Source: Pseudomonadota bacterium
GTDB taxonomy: Bacteria > Pseudomonadota > Alphaproteobacteria > Sphingomonadales > Sphingomonadaceae
Direction: 5' to 3'
Length of the DNA: 6,742 bases
Assembly: GCA_023433445.1 (NCBI GenBank)
Contig: JAEZCS010000030.1
Span: 1-6,742, forward strand
Position 1 is the stretch's first letter; the number at the start of each line of letters is the position of its first letter. Positions 1-5,676 of the stretch are shown piece after piece. The notes beneath the pieces are model-generated. The model did not search any database, was not told the DNA's origin, and saw nothing but the letters and a program-made list of their open reading frames with translations. The translations under genes were made by a program, and so were the position numbers.

Positions 1-835
1 TCTGGGGCAGCAATGCGCGCATCCGCTGCGTCAGGCCCCCGGCCTGCACGACCGCGTTCGGCCCCTGCGCCAACGCCAGGTCGCCGACGACCGATCCATA
101 GCAAAGGCAGAAGCGGTCGAACGCCGCGCGGGCTAACTCGTCCGTCCCGTCGATCGCCGCCTGCCACAATTCCGCATCTTCCATCAGCATCACGCGCTCA
201 TGGCCGATGGTCGCCATCGCCTTGTAGATATTGTTGAGCCCCGGCCCGGACACCACCCGCTCGGTCGACACCCGCAAGAACTTGTCGCGCAGATAGGCGA
301 GGATCTTTTCCTCCAGCGTGTCGAGCGGCGCGAAGTCGAGATGGCCGCCCTCGGTCGCGATCACATGCGGCTCGCCATCATCGAACGCGATCATCGCGAC
401 GCCCAGGCCCGTGCCCGGACCCACTACCGTCACGCCGCCGTCGCGCGGGAAAGGCCGGTCCTGCCCGAACAGCAGCGGCAGATTGTCGTCGGGCAGGCGC
501 GCGACGGCATGGGCCACGGCCTCGAAATCATTGACGAGGCGCATCTGCTTGAGGCCCAGTTCCTCGTCCAGAGTCTCGGGCCTGATCATCCAGCTGCTGT
601 TGGTCAGCTTGATGACGTCGCGCCCGATCGCGGTGGCAAAGGCGATGGAAGCGGCCTTGGGCAGGTCGCCGCCCTCGTCCCGCACGAATGCGGCCCAGCA
701 GGCCTGCAGGCTTTGAAAGTCGGCGACCTTGTACTTCCGCACCTTGCCCAATGTAGGCACGTTGCGCGCATCGAGCTTCGCACGGGCGAAACGGGCATTT
801 GTGCCGCCGATATCGGCAGCGATGATGTCGGTCAT
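1..835 (-). CDS. glk: Glucokinase, C-terminus cut by the window edge
   Basis: This cytoplasmic enzyme phosphorylates glucose with ATP to glucose-6-phosphate, the entry substrate for the neighbouring zwf product. The visible 278 residues match the bacterial Glk family (E. coli type, about 320 aa), so roughly 40-45 residues are missing to the left. Motifs seen are the N-terminal phosphate-binding DIGGTNARFA (8-17), LTNSSW (77-82), the catalytic-aspartate segment VNDFEAVAHA (101-110, with D103), the glycine-rich GPGTGLGVA (139-147), and EGGHLDFAP (162-170), whose E162 and H165 match glucose-contacting residues of the family. The start is the ATG at 835-833, because DIGGT then begins at residue 8 as is usual; only a weak GGGA lies upstream. 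It is the last visible gene of zwf-edd-glk, 106 bp after edd, and the gap carries a hairpin repeat. One oddity is that the segment before LTN reads AFATAI rather than the common A-GP form. Confidence 0.95.
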   Translation of the reverse strand, partial: MTDIIAADIGGTNARFARAKLDARNVPTLGKVRKYKVADFQSLQACWAAFVRDEGGDLPKAASIAFATAIGRDVIKLTNSSWMIRPETLDEELGLKQMRLVNDFEAVAHAVARLPDDNLPLLFGQDRPFPRDGGVTVVGPGTGLGVAMIAFDDGEPHVIATEGGHLDFAPLDTLEEKILAYLRDKFLRVSTERVVSGPGLNNIYKAMATIGHERVMLMEDAELWQAAIDGTDELARAAFDRFCLCYGSVVGDLALAQGPNAVVQAGGLTQRMRALLPQ

Positions 836-855
836 TCGAGGCATCCCATATTCTA

Positions 856-936
856 CGTCATGCCAGCGAAAGCTGGCATCTCAGGCGAGGGGGCGCGGCC
901 CAGCCTCACGAGATCCCAGCTTTCGCCGGGATGACG
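856..936. repeat. REP/MITE-like double-hairpin palindrome between edd and glk
   Basis: Two 27-nt arms (856-882 and 910-936) are inverted copies that match at 24 of 27 positions and begin with CGTCAT. Each arm is itself a hairpin. Positions 860-867 pair with 872-879 (8 perfect pairs) around a GAAA loop. Positions 913-920 pair with 925-932 around TTTC, which reads GAAA on the minus (mRNA) strand, with one G-U pair. The arms are separated by a 27-nt GC-rich spacer. Dispersed palindromes of this general look (CGTCAT, GCGAAAGC core) are, as I recall, common between genes in proteobacteria including sphingomonads. No U-run follows on either strand, so it is not a classic terminator. It starts only five bases after the edd stop codon in the direction of transcription. 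There is one copy in the window. Confidence 0.8.
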
Positions 937-941
937 GCTAA

Positions 942-2768
942 TCAAAGTACAGTTTCCATCGCCGCCAGGATGGGCGAAGCGCCACTTTCCGCCAGATCGC
1001 TATGATGGCGGAACAGCGCGAACAGCTCGCGGCCCGTGTCATAGGGCGGGGGCGGCGGCACGGGCATGTCCCGTGCGTCCCACTCCGCCGCATCGCCCAG
1101 CGCCTCGATCACGCCCTTTTCGGCGCACACCCGCACCATGTCACCATCGCGCAGCTTGGCGATCGGTCCTCCGCCCAGCGCTTCAGGCGACAGATGGATG
1201 GCGGCAGGCACCTTGCCCGAGGCTCCCGACATGCGTCCATCGGTTACCAGCGCCACGCGGAAACCGCGATCCTGCAACACGCCCAGCGCCGGAGTCAGCT
1301 TGTGCAGCTCCGGCATCCCGTTCGCGCGCGGACCCTGGAAACGCATCACCACAACCACATCGCGCTCCAACTCGCCCGCCTTGAACGCACGCAGCACATC
1401 ATCCTGATCGTGGAAGATCGCGGCAGGCGCTTCGACCGTCCAGCGTTCCTTGTCGACTGCGCTCACCTTCATGACGCAACGACCCAGATTGCCGGCCAGC
1501 AGGCGCATGCCGCCATCGGGACTGAAAGCGCTGGATACCGGCCGCAGGATCGACTCATCGCGCGAAGCCGGAACGTCGCGCCATTGCAGCGCCTCATCCT
1601 CCAGCACCGGTTCCTTGCCATAATCGGTGAGGTCCGCTCGCGCGACCGTCATGATGTCACGGTGCAGCAGGCCATTGTCCAGCAGTTCGCGGATAACGAA
1701 GGACATGCCGCCCGCGCTATGGAAATTGTTCACGTCGTCCGCGCCATTGGGGTAGACCCGCGCGAGCAGCGGAACGACGTCGGAAATCTCCGCGAAATCG
1801 GTCCAGTCGATGCTGATCCCTGCCGCGCGCGCAATGGCGGGCAGGTGGATCGCATGATTGGTCGATCCGCCGGTCGCCATCAGGCCGATGATGGCGTTGA
1901 CGATCGCCTTTTCATCGACGCAATGGCCGAGTGGCCGGTAGTCATCGCCGTCCCAACCGATGGCGGCCAGCCGATGCACCGCCGCCCGCGTCAGTTCGCT
2001 GCGCAGCTTCGTGCCCGGATTGACAAAGGACGCGCAGGGCATGTGCAGGCCCATCACTTCCATCATCATCTGGTTCGAATTGGCCGTGCCGTAAAAGGTG
2101 CAGGTGCCTGCGCCATGATAGCTGGCGCTCTCGGACTCCAGCAGTTCCTCTTTGCCGACCTTGCCCTCGGCATATAGCTGGCGGATGCGCACCTTTTCCT
2201 TGTTGGCGAGGCCCGAAGGCATCGGCCCGGCGGGGATCAGGATCGTCGGCAGATGTCCAAAGCGCAGCGCGCCGATCAACAGGCCCGGCACGATCTTGTC
2301 GCATATGCCCAGCAGCGCCGCGCCTTCGAACATCGCATGGCTGAGCGCTATCGCAGTCGATAATGCAATCGTGTCTCGGGAGAAAAGCGACAGGTCCATG
2401 CCTGCCTGACCCTGGGTCACGCCGTCGCACATGGCTGGAACGCCACCCGCCACCTGTGCCGTCGCGCCCACCTCGCGCGCCGCGATCTTGATCGCTTCGG
2501 GATAGCGGCCATAGGGCTGATGCGCGGACAGCATGTCATTATAGGCGGTGACGATGCCGATGTTCATCGCCGCGCCCGTGCGGATCGCCGGCTTGTCCTC
2601 GCCGCTGGCCGCAAAGCCATGGGCCAGGTTGCCACAGGACAGCTGCGCGCGGTTGGTCCCCGCGTCGCGGCCACGCTCGATCAGGTCCAGATATTGGCGA
2701 CGGCGCGGCGCGCTCCGTTCCACGATGCGTTCGGTGACTTTCGCGATCACCGGATGAAGATCAGTCAT
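942..2768 (-). CDS. edd: 6-phosphogluconate dehydratase
   Basis: It dehydrates 6-phosphogluconate to KDPG, the first committed step of the Entner-Doudoroff pathway, as a cytoplasmic Fe-S enzyme of the IlvD/Edd family. The 608 residues match the usual length of about 605. Recognisable segments are TAYNDMLSAHQPYG (74-87), GVPAMCDGVTQGQAGMDLS (109-127), the first family signature GICDKIVPGLL (154-164), GAGTCTFYGTANSNQ (219-233), TGGSTNHAIHLP (299-310) and VTDGRMSGASGKVPAA (508-523). C156 and C223 correspond to the [4Fe-4S] cysteines of E. coli Edd. The ATG at 2768-2766 is chosen over an upstream in-frame start at 2834 because MTDLHPVIAKVTERI matches family N-termini and a GGAG (2781-2778) lies 9 nt upstream. 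The start overlaps the zwf stop by 8 nt (ATGACTGA), indicating translational coupling. Five consecutive prolines occur at 571-575. Confidence 0.97.
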   Translation of the reverse strand: MTDLHPVIAKVTERIVERSAPRRRQYLDLIERGRDAGTNRAQLSCGNLAHGFAASGEDKPAIRTGAAMNIGIVTAYNDMLSAHQPYGRYPEAIKIAAREVGATAQVAGGVPAMCDGVTQGQAGMDLSLFSRDTIALSTAIALSHAMFEGAALLGICDKIVPGLLIGALRFGHLPTILIPAGPMPSGLANKEKVRIRQLYAEGKVGKEELLESESASYHGAGTCTFYGTANSNQMMMEVMGLHMPCASFVNPGTKLRSELTRAAVHRLAAIGWDGDDYRPLGHCVDEKAIVNAIIGLMATGGSTNHAIHLPAIARAAGISIDWTDFAEISDVVPLLARVYPNGADDVNNFHSAGGMSFVIRELLDNGLLHRDIMTVARADLTDYGKEPVLEDEALQWRDVPASRDESILRPVSSAFSPDGGMRLLAGNLGRCVMKVSAVDKERWTVEAPAAIFHDQDDVLRAFKAGELERDVVVVMRFQGPRANGMPELHKLTPALGVLQDRGFRVALVTDGRMSGASGKVPAAIHLSPEALGGGPIAKLRDGDMVRVCAEKGVIEALGDAAEWDARDMPVPPPPPYDTGRELFALFRHHSDLAESGASPILAAMETVL

Positions 2769-4215
2769 GCCAGCTGGCTCCGTCTCGTTCGATAAGGGCA
2801 ATGGCCGAAGACGGCCCCCAGTTCCCCGAAGCATAGGGCGATGGCTTCACCCCAGCTTCCTTCCAGCCGTCGATGATGGAATCGATCCATGTCCACTGCG
2901 CCTCGACCTCGTCGCGACGCACAAACAGCGTCTGGTCGCCCGCCAGCAGGTCCAGGATCAGCCTTTCATAGGCGATCCGCCGTCGCTGTCCGGCAAAGGC
3001 GGCGGTCAGCGACACGTCCAGCGTTACCTCCTCCAGATGCACGTCGCGCTCCAGCCCCGGCCTTTTGCTCATGATCAGCAGCTGGATAAATTCTTCCGGC
3101 TGCAGGCGGATGATCAAGGTGTTGGGCTCCAGCCCGCCAGCGCGACCGAAAATCGAATGGCGCACCGGCTTGAACTGGATCTGGATTTCCGATTGGCGCG
3201 CTGGCATCCGCTTGCCGGTCCGTAGGTAGAAGGGCACGCCCAGCCAGCGCCAATTGTCGATATTGGCCTTCAGCGCGACAAAGGTTTCGGTGTCGGACGG
3301 CTGGCCCAATTCGTCGGCATAACCGGAAACGATCTCACCGCCGACAGCGCCGGGCGCATATTGCCCGCGCACGCTATTGGTCTTCACTGTCTCCGCCGTC
3401 ATCGGGCGCAGCGACCGCAGCACCTTCACCTTCTCGTCACGCACGGCGGTCGGGTCCATGCGGGCAGGGGGCTCCATCGCGATGATCGACAATATCTGCA
3501 GCACATGGTTCTGCACCATGTCGCGCAAGGCACCGACGCCATCATAATAAGACACGCGGCCCTCCAGGCCCACCGTCTCGCCCACGGTGATCTGGACATG
3601 GTCGATGGCAGTCGCGTTCCATAGCGGCTCGAACATCACATTGCCAAAGCGCAGGGCGAGCAGATTCTGCACCGTCTCCTTGCCCAGATAATGGTCGACC
3701 CGGAAAATCTGGCTCTCGTCGAACAGCGCGCCGATGCCGTCATTGACCTCCTTTGACGAAGCAAGGTCCTTGCCGATCGGCTTTTCCATCGCGATCCGCG
3801 TCGTCGGCGTGATCAGCTCTGCTTCAGCCAGCCCTTGGGCCGTGGGAGCAAAGAGGGAAGGGGGCGTCGACAGATAGACCGACAGTCCTCGCTCCGCCCG
3901 TCCATCAAGCCGCTTCGCCAGCTTCTTGAACTGCTCCGGCTTTCCCGCCTCAACCGGTTGGTAGCCGATCATCGCCTTCAGCCGTGCCGCTATTTCGGCA
4001 TCGTAGCGATCAGCGCCGACGAACTTTTGCAGCGCCTTGTCGATGTCGGCGCGAAACGCCTCGTCATCCATCTCCGTGCGGCCCGAAGCCACGATCATGA
4101 AGTCATCGGGCAGCAGATCGTCGCTAAGCAGATTGTAGAGGGAGGGAAAAATCATGCGGTGCGCCAGATCGCCGGTGGCACCGAAAAGAAGGAACGTGGC
4201 AGACGGATCGGTCAA
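2761..4215 (-). CDS. zwf: Glucose-6-phosphate dehydrogenase
   Basis: It oxidises glucose-6-phosphate to 6-phosphogluconolactone with NAD(P)+ in the cytoplasm, feeding Pgl and then Edd. The 484-residue length is normal for bacterial Zwf. Motifs are the N-terminal dinucleotide-binding GATGDLAHR (12-20), EKPIG (144-148), the substrate-binding VDHYLGKE (173-180) followed by TVQNLLALRFGN, and RDMVQNH (231-237), whose H237 matches the catalytic histidine of the family. The start is TTG at 4215-4213. No in-frame ATG, GTG or TTG lies between it and an upstream in-frame stop (4248-4246), while AAAAGGG (4228-4222) sits 6 nt upstream. Translation reads straight into the GATGD motif. Residue 21 is Met where many family members have Lys (RKL). 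It is the first gene of zwf-edd-glk, with a promoter-like region upstream, and overlaps edd by 8 nt. Confidence 0.97.
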   Translation of the reverse strand: MTDPSATFLLFGATGDLAHRMIFPSLYNLLSDDLLPDDFMIVASGRTEMDDEAFRADIDKALQKFVGADRYDAEIAARLKAMIGYQPVEAGKPEQFKKLAKRLDGRAERGLSVYLSTPPSLFAPTAQGLAEAELITPTTRIAMEKPIGKDLASSKEVNDGIGALFDESQIFRVDHYLGKETVQNLLALRFGNVMFEPLWNATAIDHVQITVGETVGLEGRVSYYDGVGALRDMVQNHVLQILSIIAMEPPARMDPTAVRDEKVKVLRSLRPMTAETVKTNSVRGQYAPGAVGGEIVSGYADELGQPSDTETFVALKANIDNWRWLGVPFYLRTGKRMPARQSEIQIQFKPVRHSIFGRAGGLEPNTLIIRLQPEEFIQLLIMSKRPGLERDVHLEEVTLDVSLTAAFAGQRRRIAYERLILDLLAGDQTLFVRRDEVEAQWTWIDSIIDGWKEAGVKPSPYASGNWGPSSAIALIERDGASWHD

Positions 4216-4221
4216 AGGATG

Positions 4222-4228
4222 CCCTTTT
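4222..4228 (-). promoter_or_regulatory. Ribosome binding site supporting the zwf TTG start
   Basis: The minus strand reads AAAAGGG here, 6 nt before TTG at 4215. Together with an in-frame stop only 30 nt further upstream and no alternative start codon between, this fixes the unusual TTG initiation of zwf. Confidence 0.7.
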
Positions 4229-4256
4229 CCGTTTTGAGGAATTTGTCAGGTCTGCA

Positions 4257-4285
4257 CGAAACGGTCCTATAGCGGTCCGGTTTCG
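4257..4285. promoter_or_regulatory. Dyad flanking the candidate zwf -10 box, possible operator
   Basis: CGAAAC (4257-4262) and GTTTCG (4280-4285) are inverted copies separated by 17 bp, and the -10-like TATAGG lies between them. Inside this interval CGGTCC occurs twice in direct orientation (4262-4267 and 4273-4278), an 11-bp period close to one helical turn. The position is where a repressor would block initiation. The motif does not match the HexR palindrome TTGT-N7-ACAA known upstream of zwf in pseudomonads. The function is inferred. Confidence 0.35.
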
Positions 4286-4293
4286 TTACGCAA
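4266..4293 (-). promoter_or_regulatory. Candidate sigma-70-type promoter for zwf-edd-glk
   Basis: On the minus strand TTGCGT (4293-4288) and TATAGG (4271-4266) are separated by 16 bp, close to the housekeeping -35/-10 pattern. Initiation near 4259 would give a 5' leader of about 44 nt before the TTG start of zwf. This is an inference from pattern only; no transcript evidence is available. Confidence 0.5.
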
Positions 4294-4305
4294 GCAGGCT
4301 ATCGG

Positions 4306-4323
4306 TGCAGGGCGGCCCCTGCA
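4306..4323. promoter_or_regulatory. Perfect 7-bp-arm palindrome upstream of the zwf promoter
   Basis: TGCAGGG (4306-4312) and CCCTGCA (4317-4323) are perfect inverted copies around CGGC, and on the RNA level the stem can be extended to 4304-4326 with one bulge. It ends about 12 bp upstream of the candidate -35 hexamer at 4288-4293, a place suited to an activator or auxiliary operator. No T-run follows on either strand, so an intrinsic terminator is unlikely. The regulatory role is inferred. Confidence 0.35.
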
Positions 4324-4413
4324 ACCGCCCGGCGGACTTATCCTGCACAGTGCCTGATTTTTATCTGGACGCTGGCACCTGTTTTTGCCATTTGGCCCGG
4401 GCAGGCCATGCAT

Positions 4414-4498
4414 GCGGGCGTGGTGAAACTGGTAGACGCGCCGGACTCAAAATCCGGTTCCGAAAGGAGTGTCGGTTCGATTCCGACCGCCCGCACCA
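4414..4498 (+). tRNA. tRNA-Leu, anticodon CAA
   Basis: The 85 bases fold as a class II tRNA. The acceptor arm GCGGGCG (4414-4420) pairs with CGCCCGC (4488-4494). The anticodon stem CCGGA/TCCGG (4441-4445 and 4453-4457) encloses the loop CTCAAAA with anticodon CAA at 4448-4450, which reads UUG. The long variable arm has a short TCC/GGA stem around GAAA (4459-4468). The T arm is GTCGG-TTCGATT-CCGAC (4471-4487). The discriminator base is A4495, as expected for leucine, and CCA is encoded at 4496-4498. It is the only plus-strand gene in the window, lying between the convergent aminotransferase and the divergent zwf. I could not pick out a convincing promoter for it in 4327-4413. Confidence 0.97.
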
Positions 4499-4524
4499 TC
4501 CTTTTCCGACAGTGATGGTCAGCT

Positions 4525-5676
4525 TCAGTCCCTGATGGGCTGGGCCTTGAACCACGGAACCAGCCGACGGATGGCTTCTTCCACCCGATCCGTCGATACG
4601 GCAAAGCTGATACGGATATGCCGGTGCCCGTCCACCGGATCGAAATCGATCCCCGGCGCGGTCGCCACCCCTGTCTCCTCCAGCAGCTTCTTGCAAAAGC
4701 CCAGGCTGCCGTCCGTCAGATGCCCCACATCGGCATAGATGTAGAATGCCCCATCGGGCGGCGCGATTTCCTTGAGGCCAAGCGCGGGAAGCGCTGCCAA
4801 CAACAGCTCCCGGTTCCGCCGGTAGTTCGCAACGTGCCCTTCCAACTCGTCGAGGCAGTCAAACGCCTTCAACCCCGCATGCTGCGCGAGGGAAGGGGGC
4901 GTCAGGAACAAATTCCCCATCCGTGCCCGCGCCGCTTCGACCAGCGCCTGCGGGAACACCACCCAGCCAAGCCGCCACCCGGCCATCGAAAAATATTTGG
5001 AAAAGCTGTTCACCACCACCGTGTCGGGCGCGAACTCCAGCATCGAATGCGCCGCCTCGCCATAGGACAGGCCGTGATAAATTTCGTCCGACACGATCCT
5101 GATCCCGCGCCGCGCGCAGACTTCCGCGATTCGCGCCATCTCGTCAGCGGGGATGATCGTGCCTGTCGGATTGGCCGGACTCGCGATGATCACGCCATCG
5201 GGCGCAGGCTCCATCGCCTCCAGCGCCGCAGCGCTGATCTGATATCGCTCGGCAGGCCCGCAATCCACCTCGACCGGCTCCAGATACAGCGCTTTCAGCG
5301 TATTGCGATACGCCACATAGCCCGGCCGCGCCGTTGCCACCCGCGCGCCCGGCGCGAACAGGCAACTAAGCGCCAGCACCAGCCCCGGCGAAGCGCCACA
5401 GGTCAGCAATATCTGCTCTGCCGCCACCGCAACGCCGTACCGTTCCCGATAGAGCAGCGCGATCCGCTCTTTCAGGGCCGGGCTCTCCCAATAGCCCATC
5501 GGGTCGCTGTCCAGCACCCGGTGCGCCTCCGCGATCGCGGCGGCAGGCGCACCGGTCGAAGGCTGGCCGAACTCCATATGCAGGATCGAGCGCCCCTGCG
5601 CCTGCAGCCGATGCGCTTCCACTCCGATGGCGATGGCATGAAACGGATCGATCTGCGCGATCATGCGCTGGCTCAC
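4525..5676 (-). CDS. Class I/II PLP-dependent aminotransferase (aspartate aminotransferase fold)
   Basis: It is a fold-type I, probably cytoplasmic, pyridoxal-phosphate enzyme that should transfer an amino group between an amino acid and a 2-oxo acid; the substrate cannot be read from sequence. The 383 residues fit the family. Motifs are ILHMEFGQPSTGAP (31-44), TCGASPG (92-98, cofactor phosphate region), ASPANPTGT (165-173, N169), SDEIYHGLSY (196-205, D197 and Y200 on the cofactor), SFSKYFSMAGWRLGW (224-238) with Schiff-base lysine K227, and HIRISF (353-358) with the carboxylate-binding R355. The GTG at 5676 overlaps the pgl stop by 4 nt (GTGA) and keeps the SQR segment common at the start of relatives. 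The ATG at 5664, 8 nt after the pgl stop, is the alternative. A longer frame to 5715 lies inside pgl and is unlikely. No terminator is evident after the stop. Confidence 0.9.
   Translation of the reverse strand: MSQRMIAQIDPFHAIAIGVEAHRLQAQGRSILHMEFGQPSTGAPAAAIAEAHRVLDSDPMGYWESPALKERIALLYRERYGVAVAAEQILLTCGASPGLVLALSCLFAPGARVATARPGYVAYRNTLKALYLEPVEVDCGPAERYQISAAALEAMEPAPDGVIIASPANPTGTIIPADEMARIAEVCARRGIRIVSDEIYHGLSYGEAAHSMLEFAPDTVVVNSFSKYFSMAGWRLGWVVFPQALVEAARARMGNLFLTPPSLAQHAGLKAFDCLDELEGHVANYRRNRELLLAALPALGLKEIAPPDGAFYIYADVGHLTDGSLGFCKKLLEETGVATAPGIDFDPVDGHRHIRISFAVSTDRVEEAIRRLVPWFKAQPIRD

Noticed and set aside
200..934. A 244-codon plus-strand frame running opposite glk and through the edd-glk gap.
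   Set aside because: It is antisense to conserved Glk motifs, and its C-terminal part is translated from the palindromic repeat, so it is not a credible protein.
1002..2177. A 391-codon open frame on the plus strand opposite edd.
   Set aside because: It lies wholly antisense to a well-conserved edd gene and is rich in His, Arg and Gln without any recognisable motif, as expected when high-GC codon bias keeps the opposite frame open.
2769..2834. N-terminal extension of edd by 22 residues from an in-frame upstream start.
   Set aside because: The extension lies inside zwf, has no family similarity, and the ATG at 2768 has a Shine-Dalgarno sequence and the expected N-terminus.
4304..4326. The GC-rich hairpin as an intrinsic terminator.
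   Set aside because: No T-run follows it on either strand; a protein-binding palindrome is more likely.
4216..4413. A riboswitch or HexR site upstream of zwf.
   Set aside because: No TTGT-N7-ACAA palindrome and no recognisable conserved riboswitch core were seen; the candidate leader is only about 44 nt.
4495..4519. ACCATC/GATGGT inverted pair just after the tRNA as its terminator.
   Set aside because: The stem is only 6 bp with a 13-nt loop, its first arm includes the tRNA CCA end, and no T-run follows.
4478..4530. The tRNA-Leu 3' end as an integration (att) site.
   Set aside because: No second copy of the tRNA end, integrase or foreign cargo occurs in the window; the downstream sequence is an ordinary metabolic gene.
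3853..4903. An identical 16-bp word at 3853-3868 (in zwf) and 4888-4903 (in the aminotransferase).
   Set aside because: Both copies encode Thr-Pro-Pro-Ser-Leu with the same preferred codons inside conserved protein segments, so chance codon identity explains it.
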